Of a stretch of 64,000 bases of DNA, positions 33,371 to 45,274 are shown in pieces. The stretch's first letter is position 1, and every line of letters begins with the position of its first letter. The DNA is taken from positions 80,959,177 through 81,023,176 of the forward strand of contig OY986438.1 in NCBI GenBank assembly GCA_963920525.1, written 5' to 3'. Under the pieces are notes generated by a model that was given only the letters and a program-made list of their open reading frames with translations, ran no database searches and was not told the DNA's origin. A program made the translations under genes and the position numbers. The DNA is from Dichetophora obliterata (Eukaryota > Arthropoda > Insecta > Diptera > Sciomyzidae).

Positions 33371-35964
33371 TATATTAATTTTGAGTCACAACCTTCACTT
33401 TAATTTAATTGCTTTTAGTGAGACTGAAACCTAACACTCTAAATACTGAAATTCTGTGCAACAAATTTAGCATATACCGCAAAGATAGAAACTCCATTCC
33501 TGGTATTTGCTCTAAAGGTGGGGGTGTGTTGATTGCAGTCAAAGCGACACATTTCTCTGAAGAGTTATTAATTCCAGAATCCTTGGACATTGAATTCTGT
33601 TGTGTTCATGTTAAGTTTGGTTCCTTGAGCCTTTTTATTACATGCTCATATATTCCTCCCCTTTCTACCTTTGAAGTTTATAGCAAACATTTGGCTTCTA
33701 TTAGTAAAGTTTGCTCAAAACTGCAATCTAATGATCATATTTTAATAACTGGAGATTTTAACTAGCCAAACGTTTCTTGGAACTGCTGTTCTGAAATTCC
33801 TGAAATATTTTTACCTTCGTCTGAATGTTCATCTGATAATTATTTTTTAAACGAGCTCTCAATCCAAGGTCTGTTCCAACTTAACTGCATCTTTAACAAA
33901 AAAAATCGTTTGCTTGATCTGGTGTTTTCTGATGACAGCAATATCGCTTCTGTGTCTAAATCAGATCCTCTGGTTACACCCGAAGATTCTCATCATCCAA
34001 CATTAGAAATTTTTTAAAATTTTCCAAAACCATCTGTGCAGTACTATGATTCTCAATCGCCTTTTGAGTTAAACTTTAAAAAAATAAACTACATGATTTT
34101 GAAGAATAACTTGTCTAATATAAATTGGAATTCTATTCTAAATATTAATACAAAAAGTTTATCTTCTCAGAGTGTTGATGATGCGGTATATGCGTTTAAT
34201 AGAACGCTCAATGATTGTTTTCTTAAGGCTGTTCCACAAAGGAAAGCTTCTTTGACATCGGGTCCGGTATGGTATACAAATGAATTAATAGAAATGAGAA
34301 ACTTTAAATCTAAATACTATAAAAAATATCAAAAAACACATAACATATGTGATTTTGGATGCTATACCTTGATTTAATACAGTTACCAACAGTTATGCAA
34401 ACAATCCTATAATATCTACTTAACAAAAGTAAAATTAAACATCAAATCTGATGCTAAATCCTTCTGGAACTTTGTTAACACAAAACGTAAGATTGATTCC
34501 TATCCTTCTTTTATGAAGTATAATTCTGTTGAGTCTGATAAAGATAATAGTATTTGCAATCTTTTTGCTGACTTTTTCAAGACGACTTATTCATCATCGT
34601 CTTATGATTATTTAGTTATCCTTTTAATACTCAATCTGGGGATATTTATTTCCCAATAATTGACACAAACACAGTCTTATCATTTTAAAAAATATTAAAA
34701 CATCATATAAAAGTGGTCCTGATAACATACCTTCATGTATATTAAAATACTGCTGTGAAGAATTAGTAACTCCAATCTCTTTACTATTTACTTCATCATT
34801 AAAACCCTGTTATTTTCCTGCAGTCTGGAAGCATTCATTTATCATTCCGCTGCATAAATCCGGTGCATCGCAAAATTAAGCGCTTTGCCTAAGCTCTTAG
34901 AGGCAATTGTTACATCACGACTATCGCATAGCGTTAAATCTTTAATGTCTCCTTTCCAACATGGATTTCTTTCTGTAAAATCTACTGTTACTAACCTTCT
35001 CGAATTTACATCAAAAACTATAGAAAACTTTGGAAAAGGCATGCAGACTGATGTTATTTACAAAAATTTTAGCAAAGCTTTTGACGTTGTAAATCACAAA
35101 CTTTTGATCTTAAAATTACATCTTGTTGGATTTCCTATACCGTTGGTAAAGTGGATTGAATCTTACTTAAGCAACAGAACACAGTCTGTTATTTTTAAAC
35201 TCAAATAATCACATGAGTTTCCTGTTACTTCAGGAGTACCTCAAGGAAGTCATCTTGGGCCCCTTCTGTTTCAACTTTTTATAAACGATTTGCCATCTGT
35301 CATAATGCATTCTAGCATCTTAATGTTTGCTGACGACGTCAAACTCTTCCTTTCTTTTAAAAATGATAATAAAGCTGTATTCTTGCAAGCCGACATTGAT
35401 CATCTTTATAACTGGTGCAAAACGAACCGTATGAACCTCAACATGAAGAAATGCAAGCATATGTCTTTCTCGCGCAAACCACCAATTAAATGTACCTTCA
35501 AAATTTGTGGTTATCCATTGGAGTCCTTAGATATTTTCAATGATCTTGGAGTAAAAATGGATCCTAAACTGCGCTTTAATATTCATGTAAATAAAATAAT
35601 AAATAGAGCATATAGTACTTTAGGATTTATTAAACGTTGGGCAAAAGAGTTTAATGATCCATTCATAACGAAAACCTCATTCACTTCCCTAATGCGGCCT
35701 ATCTTGGAATACGCTTCAGTTGTTTGGTGCCCACGATACGGTTGTTACATAGACGACATTGAATCAGTGCAGAAACAATTTCTTTTGTTTTGCTTAAGCT
35801 ATCTTTATTGTAATACTGATTTTCACTTACCATCTTATGAATATCGGTTACAACTCTTAAATCTTCCTTCTTTAAAAAATCGGAGAATTATGATAAATGC
35901 TTTTTGGATTACAAAACTTTTATATGGATATGTCAACACTGCAGTACCGACGTTGATTATGTAA
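33345..35964 (+). pseudogene. CR1-like LINE ORF2: endonuclease and reverse transcriptase
   Basis: The endonuclease begins YQNVRGITTKLNNIL (33343, frame of 33171), with SETET near 33420 and ILITGDFN near 33745, ending in a TAG at 33763. RT motifs are FQHGFLSVKSTVTNL near 34950, FSKAFDVVNHKLLILKLH near 35075, SGVPQGSHLGPLLFQLFIND near 35233 and the catalytic FADDVKLF near 35328. The C-terminal half (35290-35964) is open for 224 codons. Stops at 33763, 34015, 34375 and 35206, and a shift near 34620, break it. The catalytic Asp pair is intact. Confidence 0.88.
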
Positions 35965-36726
35965 ATTTCTTTCAAACATATATCTGATGCATCTGGTGAT
36001 TTGTAAACACATTATCATTAATATAACAATCTAAATGGATAAATGGACCTAAGCGTAAAATGGAAAATTTTGGTGTATAAACATCTAAATAATCTGAATG
36101 GATCTAAACCTGGGATCTTCAATTGCCTCATATCTTCATGATGATTGTGATTTGTCGACGGTACCGTGGTGTCATGGTGTCTTTTTACCTTTTGAAACAC
36201 TACGTTAGATCGATTTGTAATATATTAATATGAGTGGCCGATAAGACCTAGCTTGTCTTGGTGCCTGCGTTCGCAACTGGTTTTCTTTATTTTATGAAAA
36301 TTGGTTTGGTGAAGTTGACCTAGTTTGTCGAGTAACCACCCTGTAAGCCTGGACCTCACCGGCTTCAGGAAGACAGAACGATATGTATTATATATTTACC
36401 TATTGGACTGGTGTTTTATTGGGTATGAGACCTTGTTTGTCACACGACTTTGCCGATGTCCGGATACAAAAATTGTTGCTATCTTTTTGTCTTGAAAAAG
36501 CAACCCTGCTTTGCCGTCTGATATTATCTATTTTGACTTAACTTTTTTTTGTTATTTTTTATACTTTAATAAAATTATATACTTTAAGCAATTTATTAAA
36601 ACTTTTAAGTTTGTTAATAATACATGATTTCAATCAAAATCATACTTTATATTTTTTAATTGTATTAAATATCTTATTTGATAATTTTAAATTTGCTATA
36701 AAATCTGTTAAGGTTTAGCAATCAAG

Positions 36727-36746
36727 TAAATAAATAAATAAATAAT
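36727..36746 (+). repeat. (TAAA)n 3' tail of the CR1-like LINE
   Basis: About five taaa units end the element; this is the terminal microsatellite typical of CR1-type LINEs. Confidence 0.7.
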
Positions 36747-37264
36747 ATTTTAATGGAGTTTGTTAGTGCTTACAATGGAAACGGTTAAGTTACATAAAAG
36801 AATTATGAAATTTACTTTAAAATGGCATTCAATCGTTAATGGATATTTTTGCATATATTGCAATAAATTCATGGTTTTGCATATTTACAAAAATGCTAAT
36901 TTTTGCATATTTATTGCGCATATTTTTATATATTTGGCAATGCATGTGGTTTTTGTATATTTTTGCTTTTTTTTATTTGAAACCATTTAAACTTAATGCG
37001 ACATATTTTGGGAAAAGATAACTTGTAATTACTTTTACACGCACTTCATATTTTTGTTGTTTTTGATAAATTAATTGTATCTGCATTTTAAAATTAATTG
37101 TTTTCATTTTTTTGTTAAATTACTTGTAATATCTTTTTTTGAATCGATAATAAAATATAAGAAAAATATTTTTAATTGCATATTTTACCTGTTTCTAGAA
37201 CATATTTTAGAGTTATAAGTGTATTTTATATGCGCATATTTTCGAGGGTCGCCAAAATAGTAGT
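36747..37264. repeat. AT-rich DNA with recurring ttgcatatt motifs
   Basis: ttgcatat or gcgcatatttt occurs at about 36848, 36876, 36903, 36926 and 37228. It may be part of an unrecognised transposon. No coding signal is trusted. Confidence 0.4.
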
Positions 37265-37690
37265 TTGGCTGTTCACATCAAACACGGGACATTTGGTCCC
37301 TCTGCAGCTACACAACCTATATTATTATCATTAACCCAACTGGCCTTAAACTGCAATACCCAGCAAAAGCAATTTGCAATGTACTACGAGCTTTCGTGCA
37401 ACTTCGAATCGGCCGTTGTAAATCGACCCACCTCCATCTTCTTACAGGGGAAAATAAACCAAACTACCACCTGTGCAAACAAGCGATGCCCAACGCCTAA
37501 CTCTTTTCACTCTTTCCACTCTTTTACAACAACTTTACAATCGATAGCTGTTCTGCGTTTGCATGTTGTTGCTTTTGTTCTTTGGCACCATCGATCGCAG
37601 CTGGGTTGCAATGTTTTTGGCATTCGCATTGTAGACGTTAACAGCATGCGTCGCATTCTTTATATTTTTCGTTGTGCGATTACACATTGA
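37265..37690 (+). other. Unrecognised 141-codon open frame
   Basis: This is an open frame in a locally less AT-rich stretch (about 37260-37680), without recognised domains. It contains no signal peptide or repeat that I can name. The first bases, ggctgttcacatcaaa, resemble the ends of the foldbacks at 56725 and 59259, so this may be transposon-derived. Whether it is translated is unknown. Confidence 0.2.
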
Positions 37691-39962
37691 AAAAAAGTTA
37701 TTGAATATTTGCAGGTGGGTACTTTTTCATATTGCATAAGAATAATTTATTTTTATAAGGATTTGTATACGCTCGAAAAATGGCAAGAAATTAATTTTCG
37801 GAAAACTGGGAGTTTGCTTATTTTTTCATAGATAATAAAAGATTAAAGAGATTTTAATCTTAATAATTTAACAATTTAGTTTATAATAAATCCGTAAGTA
37901 TATAAGAAATTAATGTTAAAGCAATTAAAAATAATTATAAGCTTACAAAATGGAAAAAATGTACAATAATAAAAAATTCGCAAAAAAAAGGAAGTAAAAA
38001 ATACAAAAAACAAAAAAATTAAAAACTATTAAACAAAAAATAAAAAATTGATATCTGAATGTATCTGGCCGGTAAAAAATTAAACATTTGGAATTGCATG
38101 ATTCATTATTTTTACAGTGTACATATAAGTTCGCTGTTGCGGGCTCTGCCAGTACTCGTGTTATTGGTAATTCCTCATTGCATCCTGATTTAAAAATTTT
38201 TTGATGTTGTTGCTTTATGTTGTTGTTGTTGCTTTTGCACTCTTTAAATAATTTTCATGGGCATCGCTGTTTTAAACGATTGCAAATATCTCAACGCAGC
38301 ACGCACACATTGTTTTCCCAATAGTTATCCTTACCAACTCCTTGAGATAATAAAATCATTACACTTTTCATACATTTTCTAAAATTTGCAAATATTGTAA
38401 GCCATGGGCGTCCGCATGATTTCTTCTAGGGGGAGGGGCGGAAAGACAAAAAAAGGGTCTAGAAAGCATAAAGAAAATTTAGTCTATATACATAATTCTA
38501 TTTTCTGAGACTTTTTGTACTATTTACACATAGGAAAATCCAATATATTTTAAAGATGGGGTGAAGATCTTTCTCGTGTCATGCTCGAAATATTTCCAAA
38601 TTTCATTTTATATTTTTGTTATGTAATACATTTTAATAATTTTTTGCAAAAGCAAATACTCTCAGTTGTTAAGAAAATTAAATAATGTGAGGTCTCATTC
38701 ATTTTTAAATGAAATCGCAATAATTACTTTTAAACCAATAAGTTTTCATTTTTTCTAATAAGAATACAAAAATTCGCTAATATTAAACAATATTTTTGTT
38801 TTGTTGGAATACTGGAAAAAACAAACAAGATTTCTAGGCCATTTTTTCAAATTTGGAGGTATATAACTTCTAAACCAATTGGGAGCGGCCTGAAGTTTTC
38901 TAGATTTGGATTGAGGAAGTCAAAATTCATATAATCCGCAAAAATTAAAAATTAGAGTTTCGTTATTCTTGAAATCCTTCCCACTTGTTAAGGGAGATAT
39001 TTTTGACCGGATCTCAGACCGCATTGACACCAATCCACAAAATAATTATAATATGAATAATTTAAAAAAGTTTTTTTTTTTTAATTCAAAACGTGAACTC
39101 AAAATGAAAAATTCAAAAATGAAAAAAAAATATATTTCTGGGTTTTGGGTTCCATACATTTTCATAACATATTCCAGAACCTCCCTGCAAGGTTTGATTC
39201 TAAATTCTGAATTTAATATAAGTACGTGACGCTAAAAAACGTGAATTTTAAGAAGTATTTAATGGATGTTTCAAATCAAGTTTCCTATTTACATTTAAGA
39301 AACAAAAAACTTTTTACCATAACATATTCTAATGTAAATTTTTTTTCTTATCCGAATTTTTCATATGATTTTTAAAAAAATGAGTCCTTGATTCAAAATT
39401 GGCCTTCTCTATTCATAATATTCAAGCCTAGATTGCTGCAACTTTCTCAAATTTAAATGCTGCAGGATTGTTAGCTTTTTTTATAAATTTAGGAAAAATT
39501 AAAAAATAATCGAAATTGGATCATTTTTATGATATAAAACTAATTTTTTTTCATGCCGACTTTTTGGAAAACATTTTATGTTTATAAAATATATTTTGCT
39601 TTGTTTTCTGCATATAAATTCACATAAATTTGATTTTCGTCAAAGTTTATATCCGTTATTAAATTAAATGCCCCTTGCTATTTGTTGCTACGAAAAATGA
39701 TCTTCGACTAATAAGGGATATCATTTTTTAACATTTTTCAATTTCTCGTACAAATAACTTCTTAATTTTTTCCATTACATTCGTAGTATTTACTAATGGT
39801 TTCGCACTATTTACGAATTAAAAATAATATTAGAAGAAAACATTCATACGTAGGTTGACCGACCATACGCATTATTCGTAGAATGTACGAATTATTAGTT
39901 GAGTTTAAAAAATCTAGAACCGAAATCATTCAGCCTGGTTTGTCGAACAATTACCAAATAAA
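37691..39962. other. Long stretch with no recognised gene
   Basis: AT-rich, with ttgttgttgttg runs near 38205-38230. No gene, terminal repeat or LTR pair is supportable. Confidence 0.45.
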
Positions 39963-40111
39963 ACGATGAATAAGCGCACAAAAGTGATAAGTCAAAATTT
40001 TTAAATTTAAAGAAAAAATTTGTTCAGTTGTTTAACTGAAATGTATTGAAAATAAGCGGGTCTGAAAATTTAAAAATATTCACTTATCACATTTATGTGC
40101 TTAACCATCGA
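39963..40111. repeat. Small foldback next to a tRNA-like repeat
   Basis: cgatgaataagcgcacaaaa at the left and ttatgtgcttaaccatcg at the right are inverted, and the inner aagtgataagt/acttatcac pair also matches. It ends about 20 bp before the tRNA-like segment. Confidence 0.65.
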
Positions 40112-40132
40112 TTAGGAAATGTATGATTGCAA

Positions 40133-40209
40133 GGTGGCCGTATCCTACTGGAAGAGTAGTTAACTTATAAGCTAAAGAACCTTGGTTCAAACCTGAGCTC
40201 AGACAGAAT
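40133..40209 (+). repeat. tRNA-like SINE head (degenerate)
   Basis: It is related to the minus-strand head at 20029-20104: both have aagctaaagaacc, ggttcaa and gagctcagacagaa in the same order. Box A (tatcctactgg) is eroded and box B is GGTTCAAACCT. It is not a functional tRNA. Confidence 0.6.
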
Positions 40210-40380
40210 GTTTTTTTCGTAATTAGGTATTAGGATCATTCGTAAATGTAACAAATTTATTCGTACTATATACATTGTTTTTTGTATGAATACGAATAAA
40301 ATATTCGTAATATGTACCAAACTACGTCCATTCTAGGAATCCTATTCGTGGCTTAAAATAACGAATAGAATTCGTCGATT

Positions 40381-40933
40381 TAAAAATGCATGGCTTAGAT
40401 CAGCTTTATTTATAAATTAACATAAAAAAAGGTTTTTTGTAATTTCTTAAAAATATACTAACATACATAATGAACATATCGTCATATGAAATCAAAAAAG
40501 CCGTAAGTTTCAAACAATTTATAATTGAGTTTTTGATTAATTACGATGCACATTATCAAAATACAAGTTGCTGCAAAATTTTATACACCTACAACTAACA
40601 ATGGCGTTTGTATAAATAAAGCTCTAAAAGACCTAAGTTAAAATGCAACTTACAATTTAGAAAGACTTTTGCTTTTTCCGTGAAATTTTGTAACTGTACT
40701 TTACAGCTTTTTTTATTTAATATGAAGAAATATTAAAAAATTTGCTTGCCTAGGGGGGGAGGCGCTCATCAATTAATCAAAAAGTCGATTATGAATTGTT
40801 TGAAACTTACGGCTTTTTTGATTTCATATGACGATATGTTCATAATGTATGTTAATATATTTTAAAGAAATTACAAAAATTCTTTTTTTTTGTTAGTTTA
40901 TAAATACAGCTGATCTAAGCCATGCATTTTTTA
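40381..40933. mobile_element. Foldback element with ~165-bp arms
   Basis: Left arm 40381-40547 and right arm 40767-40933 are inverted copies (aaatgcatggcttagatcagc at the ends; catatgacgatatgttca within). The ~220-bp loop is unrelated and holds a ctagggggggagg run. No transposase. A target duplication is not clear. Confidence 0.9.
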
Positions 40934-41758
40934 GATCCTTGCGGAATCCCATGTTGTAAAATGAATGTAAATCATGTCCTTTAACAAAAAAAAAAAAAAT
41001 TAAAAAAAAACAAATATAATCTACCATTTACCAACGAGTCAAAGGCCCTGGCCACCAGTACTCTTTTACTCGTAAAAGTATAATTGTTTTATAATTTTTC
41101 TAATTTAAATAAATAAGTAATACAGGGTGTCCCGCAATAGAGTGCAAATATTTACGGAGGTTAAAGGTGATGTCGAGTTGAGCAAAAAATCGTACGGTAG
41201 GAAGGATCTATTTTCACACCTTTAGGAGCTACAGGGTTAATTAGTATTTCATGATTTTGATGCACATTATTGTTTTTAGCAGAAAAACTAACTCAAATGA
41301 CACAAATGGTTCTCCACAGGACACCGTTATATATGATCAGAGATCCCAACTGACACACCAATTTTTCTGGTACTTGCATAACAATTCAAGTAATAACTAA
41401 AATGATTCCGCAAAAGTAGTTGAAAGACAATTTTCTTTTGCAGGCATAGTAAACAGTCGAAGACGGCAATCATTGTCTGAATTTTCTTTAGAAAGGCAAA
41501 TAGTAACTTAGAATAAATAATGTTATATTTTTGTTACGTTTGTGTTGTCTTTTTGATTATTTTCGTAGTCTCAAGTAATCGTAAATATTTTTTGATTATT
41601 TGTAATCGTAATTATTTGATTACTGAGCCAAACAGAAAATAATTGTACTTAATCATTTATTTCCCTTTTTGAAAAATAAAAAGTAATCGCATTACTAATG
41701 ACTACGATTAGTAATTATTATTTCACAGCTATGGCTAAAAGATTTTCCCATAACTAAT
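40934..41758. other. No gene recognised
   Basis: Non-coding flank downstream of the galactokinase-type gene. One mariner-like end motif (acagggtgtccc) lies near 41123 without a partner. TAATCG-rich repeats occur at 41560-41720. Confidence 0.45.
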
Positions 41759-41767
41759 TATTTATTT
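41759..41767 (-). promoter_or_regulatory. Possible polyadenylation signal of the galactokinase gene
   Basis: The + strand tttatttaa reads AATAAA on the minus strand, about 145 bp after the stop codon at 41910. A reasonable 3' UTR length for this gene. Confidence 0.45.
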
Positions 41768-41909
41768 AATAATAATAAGGTTCATAGATTTTCGAACAAC
41801 ATTATGCACTATTAATAAGTAGGAGATAATATCAATTCTAATATCCTTGTTGGAGTTAAAGTTGATTAATTGCTTATATAGTTTTTCTGTATCATTAACT
41901 TGTTTCACA

Positions 41910-42129
41910 TTAGCTTGCATCTTTATCATTGATTGTTGGTGATGAAGCAGTAAAAATGTCTGCACCGTTTCGTGGAAATGTGGCAAATACAACATCCTGG
42001 AAGTTATTTCGTTCATGCTGTTCGCGTAGATTTTGTGGTAACAAAGCAAAGTATTTTTCCTTCAAATGTTGAATATATTGTTTAGATGTGTCAATGGAGT
42101 CACATAAAGCAACAATACAGCCCCCCCAT
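41910..42129 (-). CDS. Galactokinase/GALK2-type GHMP kinase, last coding exon
   Basis: After the acceptor tttttttcag the exon completes the split glycine codon and reads WGGCIVALCD. This finishes the third GHMP motif begun in the previous exon (GARLTGAG, then WGGC), a glycine-rich loop of the sugar-kinase active site. It then runs 72 codons to TAA at 41912-41910, with a QDVVFATFPRNGADIF stretch where galactokinases have their C-terminal FATKPxxGA segment. The enzyme phosphorylates galactose or N-acetylgalactosamine at C1 in the cytosol, for the Leloir or salvage route. No stop interrupts it. Which of the two sugars it uses cannot be told from this end. Confidence 0.88.
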
Positions 42130-43211
42130 CTGAAAAAAACATTAACATTAGTTTCTGTTCAAATCATTGTAAAATTTTATACGTATTCTGTTCAAATATT
42201 TGTTATTTTTTAACGTTAAGGCGATTTTATAGAACTATAATATATAGGTATGAAATAAAAAAATTGCAGTTTTAGTTCTATTTACAAAAACAATCAATTG
42301 AGGGGTAAGATACAATAAGGGCACTTCTGTTAAAACTGGATTCTGAGATATTCGCGTTTTAAGTTTTTTATGCGTGATATGTTTTTTGTTGTTATAGTAT
42401 ACAATAAAAAGTTTTAGTATCTATTGCAACTCATGTATTGTCATTTCGATTTGTATGTTTAAAAAATCTATTTTTCATATTATTGTTCAAAATCTGTAAA
42501 AAAGGTCAACGGGAGATGTGACCTTCTTGCATAAAACAGAGAAGTAAAAAAATTTCACGTTTTTATTTCACAATAACATGTTTTATTTAAATATTTACCT
42601 TTTTTTATTTCAAAGTAGTTTTTGTTACATAATGTAGCATATTTTCGTATTTTTAAAGCAATAGGAAACTAATGACACTACTTAAGATTTTTTTTTAATT
42701 TAACATTTTAAGCATTGTTATAATAAAATGAAAACTTTTTCTAGCCGTAAAAAATAAGTTGTATTTTTTCGCTATTTGCAAAGTAAGAAGAGAAATATAA
42801 GTCAAAGCAAAGAACAAAACAATATTTGTGTTATTGCACTAAATATATAAAATACCGCTATTTTCATATTGTTACTTCTACAGTTCCATGCAAGAAGGGC
42901 ACATACAGAGTTGCATATTTTTTGATGTTATGAAGTCTGTTTAAAAGATATCAACTCAGTATTTTGAGGGGACATAAAAAAGTAACTGTCTTTCTATAGA
43001 GCCGTTTTATGCAAAAAGGGCACATCTCTGCTTGCGCCCTCATTTCACCTACCTCCTCAATTACAATTATCAATATAATTTGTAGTAATTTATGTAACAA
43101 ATTGACTAATATCGTTATGTGAACATAAGGGCAAAAGCAAATCCAACAGAAAATTGTTATTAAAACTGTAAAATAAAATTAGAAGTTGTACCAAAGTTCG
43201 CTTCTACTCAC
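42130..43211 (-). other. Galactokinase intron, about 1.08 kb
   Basis: The GTGAGT donor (minus strand, 43211) and tttcag acceptor (42130) fit the coding phase: two bases of Gly before, one after. The inside is AT-rich, with three loosely repeated phrases around aagggcacat (about 42320, 42895, 43015). No transposon ends were recognised. Confidence 0.8.
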
Positions 43212-43497
43212 CCGGCTCCAGTCAGTCTAGCACCAACACCAAAATCTTTGGATATTTCCACGAGATAATCCAAATTTGAATGTGAACATTCATAAGAATA
43301 TCTTAGGCTATGATGAGACTCTTGCATGAGTTCAGAAAGCAAAGCAGTCAAAGGTGTTCGACCAGCATAGTTTTTCAGTTTATTAGAGGGAAGTTCGTTA
43401 ATTCGTTCATTTTTTCCATTGCCAGAGTTAATTTTTATATTGTCTCCAGAGGTTTCTTGTTCACATAACATGCGGAACTTCAAAACTCGAATTGATT
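43212..43497 (-). CDS. Galactokinase/GALK2-type GHMP kinase, penultimate coding exon
   Basis: The 286-nt exon begins after an aaatttag acceptor with SIRVLKFRMLCEQE, matching the helical region of galactokinases. It has a low-complexity Asn/Gly/Lys-rich insert (NIKINSGNGKNERIN), then the conserved LLSELMQESHHSLRYSYECS and LDYLVEISKDFGVGARLTGAG. The Ser-His and Tyr-Glu-Cys-Ser pattern is typical of GALK2/GALK. The donor is GG/GTGAGT. Earlier exons with the signature and second GHMP motifs were not found up to 64000, so the gene probably continues beyond the window across a large transposon-rich intron. Confidence 0.9.
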
Positions 43498-43918
43498 CTA
43501 AATTTACATTTTAACAAATATTTAAAAGGATTAAAAAACTTTATTTAATAGGCGTGCATTCAGGAGATAGCTATGGAGGCTAAGGTCTCCCACTTTAAAT
43601 TTTGAAAAATTTGGTATTTTGTAAACATTGATGTAAATTTTTAACTAGAAAAATTTCATCAGACATTATATATTTGGAACGACAAATTTCTTTCTTTTAG
43701 TCATCAGCCCGGGTTAAATAGTTTCCTGAAAAAATATTAAACAGGTTTTCCTTTTGTATTGGACTTTACATTTTTGACGTTTCTTGAAATGTTAACTTTC
43801 GAGTTTAAAATTGCTTTATTCATTCTATTTTTAAAAATAACTTCCTTCAAAGTTAAAAATATATGAAATATATAATAAAATAACGTTTTTATCGTCTATT
43901 CAAACTACTCAACTTATA

Positions 43919-45227
43919 CAGGGTCTGCCAAATAACTTTTTTTTTGTTGAAAATACTATAAAAAAAAAATCCAATGGATATTTTCTCAAATTTCTTTTTT
44001 TATTTGAAAGTACAATCCTTCCGTTTATAATAGAAAATAATTTCATTCAAATGGCTGCCTCGGCTGGCCATGCAGTAGCCTACACGATCGGTCAAATTTT
44101 TAAGCACATTATCGATTGTGTGCAGCTGTATTTCACCAATGGCTTCACGAATATTGTCCTTTAAAGCGTCAATTGTCTCTGGCTTGTCGGCGTAACACTT
44201 ATCTTTGAGGGCATCCTACAAACAATAGTCCAACGGTGTCAATTTCAAATCGCAGCTCCGAGGTGGCCAAACGACATCAGATCTGCGACTGATAATGCGA
44301 TCTTCAAAAACAGGGCGCAAAACATCGAGTGTAGCTTCGGCTGTGTGGCACGTAGCGCCGTCCTGTTGAAACCAAATGTTGCCAATATCCTCCTCTTAAA
44401 TTTTTGTGAACAAAAATTCGTTCAACATGGCCCGATAACGATCGCCAATGACTGTAACGGCCACTCCTTGCTCATTTTCGAAGAAAAATGGCCCAATTAT
44501 GCCTCTGGACCAAAATCCGCACCAAACAGTGACTCGTTTTGGGTGCAGCGGCTTTTCAATGTTTGTGTGCGGGTTTTCTGTGCCCCAAATGCGACAATTT
44601 TGCTTGTTTACATACCCGCCAAGATCAAATTGAGCTTCATCTGAAAAGATGGTTTTTTTGGCAAAATCAGAATATTCTGTAAGTCGATCGCAGGCCCACT
44701 TAGCGAAGCGAAAACGCATTGGATGGTCAGTTGGCTTCAACTCCTAAACCAATTGGACATTGTATGGCGTCATACCAAGGTCTTTATGCAAAATTCGTCT
44801 CAATGATGTCTCCGAAATGTTCAATTGTTGAGAACGACGGTGAATTGATGTTGATGGCGCTTCACGCACACTTTCTGCCACAGCAGCAATATTCTCGGGT
44901 GTACGCACTGCTTTTGGCTTTTCACGATTTGGTTTATCGATGAGGATGCCAGTTTCTTTCACTTTTTTCACAAGATAACGAACTTACGGAGCTGACGGTG
45001 CTTCTCTTCTTCCAAAATCCGTACGCAATTTTCGCACACATTCTGCAACATTACCATAATTTTCAAAATAATGTCGCAATATTTCCCAGCGTTGTTCAAG
45101 CGTATACACAACCATATTCGTTCAGCGGAAGGATAAAACTAATTATCTGTCAAATCAGACATGAGCTAAATGTTACCATTCACGAAATAAGCATTAGTTA
45201 AAAAAAAACGTTAGATGGCGGACCCTG
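43919..45227 (-). mobile_element. Rosa-type (DD41D) mariner, full-length but dead
   Basis: Terminal repeats CAGGGTCTGCCA (43919) and the partner of CAGGGTCCGCCA (45227) are flanked by TA on both sides (43917-43918 and 45228-45229). Length is 1309 bp. The single transposase gene on the minus strand has several stops. The deleted copy at 244-1104 is of the same family. Confidence 0.9.
44040..45115 (-). pseudogene. DD41D mariner transposase, inactivated by stops
   Basis: From about 45115 downward the order is YTLEQRWEILRHYFENYG (start of the helix-turn-helix region), RRSQQLNISETSLRRILHKD (second HTH), FSDEAQFDLGGYV (first catalytic Asp, about 44632), QQDGATCHTAEATLDV (second) and RSCDLKLTPLDYCL (third). 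Stops lie near 44997, 44742, 44394 and 44228. A 6-bp insertion before the third Asp adds two residues compared with the copy at 329-1002, so the spacing here is 43. About 340 residues overall, the usual mariner length. Confidence 0.9.
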
Positions 45228-45274
45228 TACTATGAAAAACTTAACAAAAAAATTGTTGTATTGTACTAAGGCTT

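Larger units (their letters stand above)
32240..36746 (+). mobile_element. CR1-like non-LTR retrotransposon (LINE), nearly full length
   Basis: ORF1 with a PHD-type finger, then an endonuclease and reverse transcriptase in ORF2, then a ~780-bp 3' region ending in taaataaataaataaat (36727-36746). CR1-type LINEs end in short tandem repeats rather than poly(A), and their ORF1 can carry a PHD finger. A few stops and shifts break ORF2, so it is inactive but fairly young. The 5' edge is approximate. Confidence 0.8.

Noticed and set aside
37265..37690. Host gene of 141 codons
   Set aside because: No domain, no homologue recognised and possible transposon end at its start; kept only as an unassigned open frame.
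41123..41134. acagggtgtccc as a mariner terminal repeat
   Set aside because: No inverted partner or transposase similarity within several kb.
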